Shown here: one piece after another, positions 9,350 to 17,562 of the stretch
How the letters are laid out: the number at the start of each line of letters is the position of its first letter
Numbering within the stretch: the stretch's first letter is position 1
NCBI GenBank assembly: GCA_020633205.1
Contig: JACKEB010000011.1
Coordinates: 1,036,501 to 1,100,500, forward strand
Source of the DNA: Polyangiaceae bacterium
GTDB taxonomy: Bacteria; Myxococcota_A; Polyangia; Polyangiales; Polyangiaceae
DNA length: 64,000 bases
Reading direction: 5' to 3'
Notes under the pieces: model-generated
What the model was told of the DNA's origin: nothing
The model's input: only the letters and a program-made list of their open reading frames with translations
Database searches by the model: none
Position numbers and translations under genes: made by a program

Positions 9350-10222
9350 TCAGCTCCGACGTCGACGAGTAAGGGCCAACACCAGACCAGCTGCGAACAA
9401 CAGCCCGCTCACTGGAACACCACGCTGGCTGCCGGGAACGCTGCAACCGCAACCACCGGGCTTCTCCTTGATGGGCTGGGGACCATCGGCGTCCTCTTTC
9501 AGCGGCGGTGCATCGCCGTCTACGGGCGCGCCGTAGACCGGGTCCCAGTCCTTCTTGCCAACGCCGGGATCGGCCACGTCCATGTCGTCTTGAGCGGGGT
9601 CACCCGTCTTGGTCGCGTCCTTTTCGTCGCCGTCCTTGATGTTGCCGTCCTTGTCGACGCCCTTCATCTGCTCCTTCTTCTTCTTGTCGGCTTGATCGAC
9701 GAAGGAGATGGAGCGGCGGTCGACGACGGGGTTCTCGCCTTCGAGGACGAGCTTGGTGGGGCGCCCGATGGTCTGACCCGTGCTGCCGTCGCGCAGGGTG
9801 ACGGTGTACTCGCCCGCTTCGTAGCCGTGGCCGCGGGTGATCTTGAAGGTGAAGCGGGTGCGCTTTTGAATCGTGCCCTTGCCCGGATCCAAGAAGCCGA
9901 TGGTGACGCTCTCGATCTGCGCCTGCTTGTTCTGGATCGGTACCTTGCGCAGCTGCGGGCCATCTTTGCCGTCCAGCAGGTTGCGCTCGTAGTACACCTT
10001 CTGCTGGAACTCGAACTTGACTGGGATGTGGGCCACGTCGGGTGCCTTCGGCAGGCTGACGGTGACCTCCAAATGCCACGATCCAGTTCCGACTTCCTTG
10101 GGGTGCGTGTTCTTCCACTGCACGGACCCAACGGCACTCGCGTTCAGCGCGAAGCTGGTCAGCATCAAAGAGACGGCCAGCACCAACAAACGACGCAGCA
10201 TTCCACCACCTTCTGAGCTCAT
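9350..10222 (-). CDS. MYXO-CTERM protein with beta-rich ectodomain
   Basis: A 290-residue secreted protein. The GGAGG at 10230-10234 (minus strand), 7 bp before ATG 10222, fixes the start; an ATG 21 bp downstream has no such site. It has a signal peptide (residues 8-30), a beta-rich region to about 180 that looks like an Ig-type fold, a Lys/Asp-rich linker (180-250), then GGCGCSVPGS, a hydrophobic helix and RRRRS. That ending is the MYXO-CTERM type, in which the Cys is processed for surface anchoring in myxobacteria. It is the first gene of an operon with the barrel protein at 8486-9343. Confidence 0.87.
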   Translation of the reverse strand: MSSEGGGMLRRLLVLAVSLMLTSFALNASAVGSVQWKNTHPKEVGTGSWHLEVTVSLPKAPDVAHIPVKFEFQQKVYYERNLLDGKDGPQLRKVPIQNKQAQIESVTIGFLDPGKGTIQKRTRFTFKITRGHGYEAGEYTVTLRDGSTGQTIGRPTKLVLEGENPVVDRRSISFVDQADKKKKEQMKGVDKDGNIKDGDEKDATKTGDPAQDDMDVADPGVGKKDWDPVYGAPVDGDAPPLKEDADGPQPIKEKPGGCGCSVPGSQRGVPVSGLLFAAGLVLALTRRRRS

Positions 10223-10229
10223 TGCTCGA

Positions 10230-10234
10230 CCTCC
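10230..10234 (-). promoter_or_regulatory. Shine-Dalgarno GGAGG deciding the 10222 start
   Basis: GGAGG on the minus strand, 7 bases upstream of ATG at 10222. It supports that start over longer in-frame options and the internal ATG at 10201. Confidence 0.75.
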
Positions 10235-10322
10235 GGAGGGAGAGACGCTAACAGAAAGCCGGCAGCGTGGGGAACGGGCTCGGCAGAGCAGGTTGGGGGA
10301 AGTCGCTCCGCAACGCGGTGCC

Positions 10323-10946
10323 ATGTCGACTCGAATGCACTCAGCTCAGAATGATCCACCGACGCTGGCTTTGGCTCTTCGGGTGATTTCCGCGAGCCTT
10401 GCTTGGTTGCTGCTGGCTTGCTCGGCTGCGCCCTTACAACCGAAGGTCGAGCGCGAGGCGGTGGGAGTGTTTGCACCCGATCCCCCAACCCCAACACCAG
10501 AGCAGCCAACGGCTCCGCCGACGGCGAGTGCGTCGAACGTTCCGGCGGCGGAGTGCGTCGAGCCACCGCCGCCAGCGCCAGCTTGTGGAAGCGACTTGCT
10601 GCGTGTTTCAGTCAGTCTCGCGTACCATCCGCGCTACGCATTTCCACCCGGCGAAAGCCGCAGGGAACTCGACCAGGTCGCCGCTGCGATGCGCGCCCAC
10701 CCTGGGTGGCAGATGCTGCGCGTCGAAGTGTATTCCAGTCAGGACCCAGGTACGAACACGCAAAGCCTGCGTCGGGAGATGCTCCAGGCCCAAGCGCGGG
10801 CGGATGCGATCTTTGGCTACCTTTTCCACAAGCAGAGGATCTCCGCTGAACGCATGGACGCAATTGGCTACGGGTACGATCCGCGCCAGGCGCGAGATGA
10901 CGTGCGCTGGCCGGTGGTACTGCGCCTGGTTCATCGGTTAGATTAA
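10323..10946 (+). CDS. OmpA-like lipoprotein
   Basis: A 207-residue lipoprotein, divergent from the MYXO-CTERM gene. ATG at 10323 leads to a signal peptide with lipobox LLLAC; an alternative ATG is 12 bp downstream. A Pro/Thr-rich linker (about 45-85) precedes an OmpA-C-like domain: a YHPRYAFPPG beta strand, a helix, the strand LRVEVYSSQDPG, the helix LRREMLQAQARADAIFGYL and AIGYGYD. These domains bind peptidoglycan, so the protein probably tethers the outer membrane to the wall. The usual Asp/Arg peptidoglycan contacts are not perfectly matched, so binding is an inference. Confidence 0.82.
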   Translation: MSTRMHSAQNDPPTLALALRVISASLAWLLLACSAAPLQPKVEREAVGVFAPDPPTPTPEQPTAPPTASASNVPAAECVEPPPPAPACGSDLLRVSVSLAYHPRYAFPPGESRRELDQVAAAMRAHPGWQMLRVEVYSSQDPGTNTQSLRREMLQAQARADAIFGYLFHKQRISAERMDAIGYGYDPRQARDDVRWPVVLRLVHRLD

Positions 10947-10966
10947 GTCGAGCACGCAGCGCGCTG

Positions 10967-12964
10967 GTGCGCGAACACGCTCCAAACACCGAACCAACGA
11001 GGCTCGTCTTGGGGGAGACAAAAGTCGAGCAGCTGACCGCGCTCCTGGAGCACGCCTCCGAGGGCTTGATGGTGCACGACACCGAAGGTGTGCTGCGCTA
11101 CGTGAACCAGCGCTTCTGCTCGGTGCTCGGATACACCCAGGCGGAGCTGATGCAGCTCAGGGTGTTCGACATCGAGGTCGGCCTGGACGAGGCAAAAGTC
11201 CGGCAAATTTGGCGTTTGATGGCGGACGGAGAGGTAGTCGACCTCGAGGGACACCACCGAACCAAGAGCGGCGAGACGATCGTCACCCGCGTGAAGGCGC
11301 GCTGCGATGATTCCCTGGGGGAACGCCTCTTCTACATTGCGACCCGTGAGGCGCTCGAGTCCTACGATTTCGTCATCTCCGTCAATCGAGAGCTCGAATC
11401 CATCCAGCAGCGCTTGGTCGCCTCGGAGGCGAGCTATCGCGCGCTGCTGGATACGACGCGGGAGGCGATCATGGTGTTCGATTGGGACTCCGCGCTGTGC
11501 CTCTACGCGAACGACGCCGCTTGCGAGCTGTTCGGCTACTCTCGAGAGGAGCTAGCCCAATTCACGGGTCGCATGCTTCAGGATCCTTCCCAAGCGGAAC
11601 AGGTAGACGCCGTATCCGCGCGGCTTCACGCTGAAGGGCGCGCTGCGGGCCGGCTGCTCATGCGGCGCAAGAGCGGCGAGGTATTCTGGGGTGAGTACAC
11701 CATCACCGTGTACGAGACTCTGAACGGCAAGCGCATGGTCGATGTGTTCCGCGATGTCAGTGAGAGCGTGCGTTACCAGGAGGAGCTGGAGCGCAAGAAC
11801 GAGGAGCTTACCTCCGCACAGGCTCGATTGCTTCATGCGGACCGGCTCGCGACCATTGGACAAATGGCGGCGAGCATCGCGCATGAGATCAACAACCCGG
11901 CAGCCTACGTCGTGACGAACTTGCAAGCGCTGCGCGCGTTGCTGGAGGGCGCCGCGCCAACGGAACCGTGGCGTGACGAGTTCATGCCGATGGTCATGGA
12001 TTCGTTGGACGGTATCCAGCGCATCCTGGCCACGACTCGCGATCTCAAGTCGTTCAGTCGCCTCGACCAGCAAGAGGCCACCTGGGTGGATCTGAATGAG
12101 GTCGTGCGGGTCGCCGCCAAGCTTGCAACGAATGAGCTGCGCCACCGCGCCGCCTTGCGCCTCGATTTGCGGCCACTTCCTCGAGTCGCTGGTTCCGAAG
12201 GGAAATTGACTCAGGTTCTGGTCAACCTGCTCATCAATGCCGCCCACGCGGTCGAGCGGACCGTCGCCGCTGACGAAGCGCAAGTGACCGTGACGAGCCG
12301 ACTGGAACGCCGCGAAATCGCGATCGAGGTTCGCGACAACGGGCCAGGGGTACCGCAGCAGATCCGCGACCAGTTGTTTCAACCCTTCGTCACCACCAAG
12401 ACGCCTGACCGCGGTACTGGGCTCGGCCTCTCGCTATGCGCCGAGATCATGCGGGCTCACGGCGGCGGCATTCAGCTCGTGGAGACGGAGCGTGGTGCTT
12501 GCTTTCGCATCCGCGTGCCGATCGAGACAGGACTCAAGGTGAGCCCAGCATCTGGATGTGCGCCGGTCCAACCCACGCGACGCCTGAAGGTGTTGCTGGT
12601 CGATGACGAGCCCTTGCTGCTCAAATCTCAGGAGCGCCTGCTCAAGCGGCGGTTCGACGTGTTGACCGCGCCAGGGGGGGAGGAAGCTCTGAAGCGGCTA
12701 AGGACAGACCCGGACGTCGATCTGGTGCTCTGCGACTTGATGATGCCCGCTGTGGATGGCGTCGAGTTCCGCGAACGCGTGCGAGCCGAACTCCCAGAGT
12801 ATCTTTCCCGCGTCCATTTCTGCAGCGGCGGAGCGTTCACCGACCGCGTCCGAAGTTACCTCGCGGCAAATCGAGTGTTGGTGCTCGACAAGCCCCTTTC
12901 GGCTGAGGTGCTCGAAGACCTCGCGAGTCGCGGCATGAGCGAGTACCCGCTCGCGAAGAACTGA
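10967..12964 (+). CDS. PAS-PAS hybrid sensor histidine kinase with C-terminal receiver
   Basis: A 665-residue soluble sensor kinase. Domains: PAS (about 20-130), PAS (about 155-270), a short coiled coil, HisKA with phospho-acceptor His306 in AHEINNP, HATPase (N-box LVNLLINAAHAV, DNGPGVP, GTGLGLS) and a receiver (about 540-655) with acceptor Asp590 in CDLMMP and Lys in LDKPL. No membrane segment is present, so it senses a cytoplasmic signal through PAS. The start is the GTG at 10967; there is no ATG before the first PAS domain, and an in-frame TTG lies shortly after, so the exact start is uncertain. No partner regulator is adjacent. Confidence 0.92.
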   Translation: MREHAPNTEPTRLVLGETKVEQLTALLEHASEGLMVHDTEGVLRYVNQRFCSVLGYTQAELMQLRVFDIEVGLDEAKVRQIWRLMADGEVVDLEGHHRTKSGETIVTRVKARCDDSLGERLFYIATREALESYDFVISVNRELESIQQRLVASEASYRALLDTTREAIMVFDWDSALCLYANDAACELFGYSREELAQFTGRMLQDPSQAEQVDAVSARLHAEGRAAGRLLMRRKSGEVFWGEYTITVYETLNGKRMVDVFRDVSESVRYQEELERKNEELTSAQARLLHADRLATIGQMAASIAHEINNPAAYVVTNLQALRALLEGAAPTEPWRDEFMPMVMDSLDGIQRILATTRDLKSFSRLDQQEATWVDLNEVVRVAAKLATNELRHRAALRLDLRPLPRVAGSEGKLTQVLVNLLINAAHAVERTVAADEAQVTVTSRLERREIAIEVRDNGPGVPQQIRDQLFQPFVTTKTPDRGTGLGLSLCAEIMRAHGGGIQLVETERGACFRIRVPIETGLKVSPASGCAPVQPTRRLKVLLVDDEPLLLKSQERLLKRRFDVLTAPGGEEALKRLRTDPDVDLVLCDLMMPAVDGVEFRERVRAELPEYLSRVHFCSGGAFTDRVRSYLAANRVLVLDKPLSAEVLEDLASRGMSEYPLAKN

Positions 12965-13022
12965 TCTCAGCGCGCGCGCACCCATCCCCTAAACGAGCGG
13001 AGAGCTTTACGGAGGCAGGACA

Positions 13023-14048
13023 CTAGTTCGGTGTAAGCAGCTGTCCACGTTCGATCAGCGGCATACCTTCGGTCAGCACGCTGGAGAAGGCTTGGCACGC
13101 AGCGAACGCCGTCGGCGCACTCCATCCGGCGCCGGTTACCTTGGCAGCTGGGTCGCCAATCGAAAGGTGCAAGCCCGGCAGGTTCTGGTCGACCAGCGCC
13201 TCGCCTGTTGCCGTGTGGATACTCGGGTTGACCCCGATGCAGATCAGGCCGACTCGGCTCGAGTTCTCTGAGCACGCCAGCATGCGCACCATGTCGCGCT
13301 GCAGCTCGGGCGCCGCCGGACAGGTGAGGCGCGTGACTCGACCTTGCTCGAGCACCAGGTGAACCGGAGTGTCTTGCAGCAGCCCATGGCGAGCGCCGAA
13401 GTACTCTCCCACGCTTGCATTCGCGACCAAGCGGCCGCTCACGTGCTCAGGGCTGGCGTACAGAGCCCCCGCGGGGAGGTTGCCCCAGCGACCCGGCTCG
13501 AGCACACCAAGCTGCGGGAACCAACGGGCCCGGGGAGGCAGTAGGACCTCCAAGTTGGTGCCCGCTGGCGACGTGACTTGGAGCGCCCTGACGCCGTTGA
13601 GTTTGTCCAGAACACGGCGGCCTGCGCTTTCCACCTCTCGGTAGTCCAAGCGTAGACCACGCGAGAAAGCCAACGAGCTGATGCTCGGCATGTGCGCGTG
13701 CTTCAGGCCGTGCTGCTTCACCAAGTGCAGCAAGTGCTGACGCATCCCGAGCTCGTTGTGCGGAGCGCTCGCGACGAACACACTGGCATGGGCCTCTGCG
13801 AGGGCACTCTGCAACGCATTGGGGAGCAGCTTGAACGGCCGCACGCCGTGCTCCGCAAGGCGGAACCAAATCACGCGGCATCCGAGGTTGCGCGCGACGC
13901 GTGCGATAGCTTCGGCGACGTTGGGCACGGCGTGATCGCTGATCACCACCAAGTCCTGTTCTGGACTCAACGTAAGGCAACTGGTGATCAGCACGCGAGC
14001 TGCGCGCTCGACGTCTTCGAGTTCTACTGCTTCTCCGATTTGGGTCAT
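13023..14048 (-). CDS. M29-like aminopeptidase family protein
   Basis: A 341-residue cytoplasmic protein resembling the thermophilic aminopeptidase (M29, AmpS/AmpT) superfamily, which also includes NicX-type dioxygenases. Visible family features are the N-terminal Rossmann-like half (VLITSCLTLSPEQDLVVISD), the NLPAGALYASPE segment, where classical members carry a metal-binding Glu just after Gly, and the C-terminal GVNP and GLHLSIGDP segments. The shifted Glu suggests altered metal binding or a different reaction. Its ATG overlaps the stop of the upstream membrane-protein gene by 4 bp (ATGA), so the two are translationally coupled. Confidence 0.75.
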   Translation of the reverse strand: MTQIGEAVELEDVERAARVLITSCLTLSPEQDLVVISDHAVPNVAEAIARVARNLGCRVIWFRLAEHGVRPFKLLPNALQSALAEAHASVFVASAPHNELGMRQHLLHLVKQHGLKHAHMPSISSLAFSRGLRLDYREVESAGRRVLDKLNGVRALQVTSPAGTNLEVLLPPRARWFPQLGVLEPGRWGNLPAGALYASPEHVSGRLVANASVGEYFGARHGLLQDTPVHLVLEQGRVTRLTCPAAPELQRDMVRMLACSENSSRVGLICIGVNPSIHTATGEALVDQNLPGLHLSIGDPAAKVTGAGWSAPTAFAACQAFSSVLTEGMPLIERGQLLTPN

Positions 14049-15316
14049 GGTGGACTACTGCTCAGTCTACGCCGAAACACCCGCTTCACCAGCGATGCGA
14101 GCAACAGACTCAGCAAAACCAGCGCGGCGACCACGATCCACGTTCCGATACTCGTGGTAGGCGCGACTACCATGTCGGTTGTCGCATCGAACATTTCCAC
14201 CAGGCCAAGTGCGATCAGGTGCGCGATGTAGGCGAGCAACGCATGTTCACCAAGCGCGCACAGGATGAACGGTTTGTATTCGATGCGTGCTTTTCGGCCG
14301 TGGGATGGATTGAACAGCGCGTGGAGTAGTTGATGTGTGAACCAAATGGCCAACACGCAGCCGACTAACCCAAGCGACGTGTGGTTCCAGAAGCCAGCGG
14401 CGACCCAGCTGGTGGGTAGAACAGGACCGTGCTCCAACCAATACCCAGCGGCGAGCGGACCATAGTCTCGATAGTGACTACTGAAGGTGTCGGTCCACGG
14501 CGCACTCCAGCCGCCGCGGAACAGCTCGAAGCCCGCGATGGCCAAACACAGGAGCGTCCAAGGTGAACGTAGCTGAGCTGCTTCCAGCGGCGACCCGCCT
14601 GCTGGTCGCGGCGAAGAGTCTGTCGGCGCAGGCCCGCTCAACATGCCCAAGAGTGATGCTGCTAATAGCGGAAACGTTCCGCCCGGGCCGGCGTTGATGC
14701 CGGAAACACCGACACCCGCGAAGTGCAGCGCGCTCGTGACCAGCAGCACCAGTGCACACAAGGGCCAAGCAAGGCGCCTCCCCCCCGAAAAGGTCAAGAG
14801 AGCCGTGCAGCAGACGATCGCCAACGCGATCACGGACAGAATCCCCGAGGAAACGAACGTCGCTGGAAACTGCAAGCCGAACTGGGGCAAGCAGAGTCCG
14901 ATACTCAGCGCGTACAGCCAGCCCGCTCGCTTGAACATGCGCGCACGCCAGCGCCGGGCCAGCAACGGCCGCTGTGCTGACGGTGCTCGGGCTTCCGCTG
15001 CCGACCAGGACAGCACCAAGCTGAAGCCGACCAAGTAGAGGAACGACGCGGCGATGTAGGGCTCCACGCGCATCAGGAAACGCAGCGCGGCGTCGGCTGC
15101 ATGCTCTAGCGCTCCGTTGCCCCGCCCGGTCTGGATGCGCCTCGCGTGAACCGCGAACATCATCACCACCACGAGCCCGCGAAAGGCGTCCACGGCCACA
15201 TCGCTTCGTCCGCGCGGCGCAGGTCTCGCTGGCTGATGGGTGCTGTCGCTCGCAGTGCCCCCACGGGCCGCGGCCGCGGATTCTGCATCGGAAGCTGTGC
15301 CCGTTGGTTCAGTCAC
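14045..15316 (-). CDS. Multi-pass membrane protein, acyltransferase/DUF1624-like
   Basis: A protein of about 423 residues with roughly ten hydrophobic helices. After a hydrophilic N-terminus, the first helix begins with SDVAVDAFRGLVVVMM, the pattern (DxxRGL) of acyltransferase-3 and heparan-glucosaminide N-acetyltransferase-like proteins, which transfer acyl groups to sugars across the membrane. The start is uncertain: GTG at 15316 leaves a 75-bp divergent spacer to the M3 peptidase gene, and a GTG inside SDV is also possible. It overlaps the M29-like gene by 4 bp. Substrate unknown. Confidence 0.75.
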   Translation of the reverse strand: MTEPTGTASDAESAAAARGGTASDSTHQPARPAPRGRSDVAVDAFRGLVVVMMFAVHARRIQTGRGNGALEHAADAALRFLMRVEPYIAASFLYLVGFSLVLSWSAAEARAPSAQRPLLARRWRARMFKRAGWLYALSIGLCLPQFGLQFPATFVSSGILSVIALAIVCCTALLTFSGGRRLAWPLCALVLLVTSALHFAGVGVSGINAGPGGTFPLLAASLLGMLSGPAPTDSSPRPAGGSPLEAAQLRSPWTLLCLAIAGFELFRGGWSAPWTDTFSSHYRDYGPLAAGYWLEHGPVLPTSWVAAGFWNHTSLGLVGCVLAIWFTHQLLHALFNPSHGRKARIEYKPFILCALGEHALLAYIAHLIALGLVEMFDATTDMVVAPTTSIGTWIVVAALVLLSLLLASLVKRVFRRRLSSSPP

Positions 15317-15390
15317 CCCGGCCCATCCGTAGCACTTTTTGGCCGCGAACTGGCTTGCCAGCGCGCAGGTGCTGGGGAATGGTCCCGCCC

Positions 15391-17562
15391 ATGCGAGAGT
15401 CCAAGCTTGCCTCCGCCTCAGCTTCGCGTAGGCCTCTGCCGACGTCCGCCCGCTGGACGCTAGTGTTTGCCATCGCGCTGGGGGCGTGCACCCCAAGCGC
15501 CACCCCTCAGCCTTCGGAGCCTCCGGCCATGACCGCCATGCCTTCTGCTTCTTCTGTCCCCCAAGCCGCCCCCGAGGTGCCGACCCCGGAGGTGGACCCC
15601 GTCGCCGAGGGGATGACCGCGAAGGGCGTCGTTGAGCTCTGCGACCGTCATTTGGGGCGGGCCAAGCGTCTGCTGGGAGAGGTCAAGGCACTCCACGCGG
15701 AAACGGAACTGACCTGGGACAACACCTTGGCCAAGGTGGATCAAATCTCCCTCGAGCTGAGCGTTGGCGCTGGTTTCCCTGATTTGATGAACGTGGGCCA
15801 CCCAGACAAGGCGGTGCGCGAAGCGGCGGGTGAGTGTCGGCCGAAGGTGGACGAGTTCTACACTGACATGATGCTCGACGCGGAGTTCGCCGGCGTCGTG
15901 CGGCGCTATGCCGACAAGCACCCGGCGCTCGAGGGCACCCGCAAGCGCCTGCTCGAGGAACTGTTGCGTGACTTCAAGCGCAATGGGCTGTTTCTCCCCA
16001 AGGCGGAGCAGGACGAGCTGCGTAAGCTGAACGAGGAGCTGAGCAAGCTGAGCCAGGACTTTGGCACCAACCTGAGTGAGGCCAAGGGCACCATCAAGGT
16101 CAAGCCGGATCAGCTGAAGGGCCTGCCCGAGAGCTTCATCGAGCAGCACAAGCCCGGCGCTGATGGCCTGGTCGAGCTCACGACGGACTACCCGGACTAC
16201 TTCCCCGTCATCACCTACGCAGACGACCGCAGCGTCGCCAAGGCCCTGACCTTCGAGTTTGATAACCGTGCGGCAAAAGCCAACGTGCCGATCTTGGAGC
16301 GCGTGCTGGTGCTGCGGGAGAAGAAGGCCAAGCTCCTCGGCTACGACACCTGGGCTGACTACGCCATCGAGCCCCGCATGGCGAAGAGCGCGGCCAAGGT
16401 GCAGGAGTTCTTGAAGAACGCCGCCAAGACGGTCGCCAAGCCTGGCAAGCGCGAATACGCGGAGCTGCTCGCCGAGTGGCACAAGATCGGCGGAAAGGGC
16501 GCCGTGGTGCCGAATCAGGACCGGCTTTACCTCGTCGGTCGGCTGGCGAACAAGAAGTACGGGTTCGACGCCAAGCAGCTCTCGAACTACTTCGAGGTCG
16601 AGTCGGTGGCGAAGGGGCTCTTCACCATCCTCTCGAAGCTCTACGGGGTCGAATTCAAGGAAATCCCGGCGGAAAAGGGGGCCGTGTGGCACGAGGACGT
16701 GCGCATCCTCGAGGTAACGGACGAGGGCAAGAAGCTCGGCCGCATCTACCTCGACCTGTACCCACGTGACGGTAAGTACAAGCACGCGGCGATGTTCGAG
16801 ATCCGCGGTGGCAAGCGCCTGGACGACGGCAGCTACGTCACACCGATCTCAGCCCTGGTGTGCAACTTCCCCAAGAGTGAGCCGGGTCAGCCGGGGTTGA
16901 TGACCCATGATCAGGTCACCACCTTCTTCCATGAGTTCGGCCACGCTCTGCATCACGTGCTGACGCAGCAGCCGCTCGCCACCTACTCCGGCACGAACAC
17001 CGTGCGCGACTTCGTGGAGGCACCTTCACAAATGCTCGAGGAGTGGGCATGGCGCCGGGAGACACTGGACCTCTTCGCCAAGCACTACGAAACCGGCGAA
17101 AAGATCCCTGACAAGCTGTTCAACGCGATGACGAAGAGCCGCTCGTTCGGCTTCGCGCTGCACACTGAGCGGCAGATCTCCCTGGCGACGCTCGACTTCG
17201 AGTATCACCACCAACCGACGCCGGTCGACACCGACAAGGTGTTCACCGAAGTAATGAAGAAGACTCAGAGCTTCGGTTACCTCCCGGAAACGCACTTCCA
17301 GGCGACGTTCGGCCACCTAATGGGTTACGACGCGGGCTACTACGGCTACCAGTGGGCGCTCGCGATCGCGCGCGACGTGCTGACGCGCTTCCAGAAGGAA
17401 GGCTTCATGAACACCAAGGTCGCCGATGATTGGCGCAAGCTGGTGTTGTCCCAGGGCGCCGGGGAAGACGAGAACGAGCTGGTGCACGCATTCCTCGGCC
17501 GCGAGACGAACCTCGACGCCTACGCCGCCTTCCTCTCCGGGGCAGATGCCTCCGGAAAGTAG
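15391..17562 (+). CDS. M3-family (thimet-type) metallo-oligopeptidase lipoprotein
   Basis: A 723-residue zinc peptidase. The active site HEFGH is at 514-518, with the third zinc ligand Glu543 in DFVEAPSQ, exactly as in M3 peptidases (thimet oligopeptidase, Dcp). The length matches the family. Unlike cytoplasmic members it begins with a lipoprotein signal peptide (lipobox near IALGAC) and a Pro/Ser-rich linker, so it probably works in the periplasm or outside the cell on short peptides. ATG 15391 is chosen; ATG 15379 is in frame too. The stop overlaps the next gene by 17 bp. Confidence 0.93.
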   Translation: MRESKLASASASRRPLPTSARWTLVFAIALGACTPSATPQPSEPPAMTAMPSASSVPQAAPEVPTPEVDPVAEGMTAKGVVELCDRHLGRAKRLLGEVKALHAETELTWDNTLAKVDQISLELSVGAGFPDLMNVGHPDKAVREAAGECRPKVDEFYTDMMLDAEFAGVVRRYADKHPALEGTRKRLLEELLRDFKRNGLFLPKAEQDELRKLNEELSKLSQDFGTNLSEAKGTIKVKPDQLKGLPESFIEQHKPGADGLVELTTDYPDYFPVITYADDRSVAKALTFEFDNRAAKANVPILERVLVLREKKAKLLGYDTWADYAIEPRMAKSAAKVQEFLKNAAKTVAKPGKREYAELLAEWHKIGGKGAVVPNQDRLYLVGRLANKKYGFDAKQLSNYFEVESVAKGLFTILSKLYGVEFKEIPAEKGAVWHEDVRILEVTDEGKKLGRIYLDLYPRDGKYKHAAMFEIRGGKRLDDGSYVTPISALVCNFPKSEPGQPGLMTHDQVTTFFHEFGHALHHVLTQQPLATYSGTNTVRDFVEAPSQMLEEWAWRRETLDLFAKHYETGEKIPDKLFNAMTKSRSFGFALHTERQISLATLDFEYHHQPTPVDTDKVFTEVMKKTQSFGYLPETHFQATFGHLMGYDAGYYGYQWALAIARDVLTRFQKEGFMNTKVADDWRKLVLSQGAGEDENELVHAFLGRETNLDAYAAFLSGADASGK

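Noticed and set aside
9590..10216. Plus-strand open frame opposite the MYXO-CTERM gene
   Set aside because: The minus gene has a signal peptide, GGAGG and a MYXO-CTERM end; the plus frame has none.
15460..16785. Minus-strand open frame of 441 codons opposite the M3 peptidase
   Set aside because: The plus strand carries a full M3 peptidase; the antisense frame lacks any domain.
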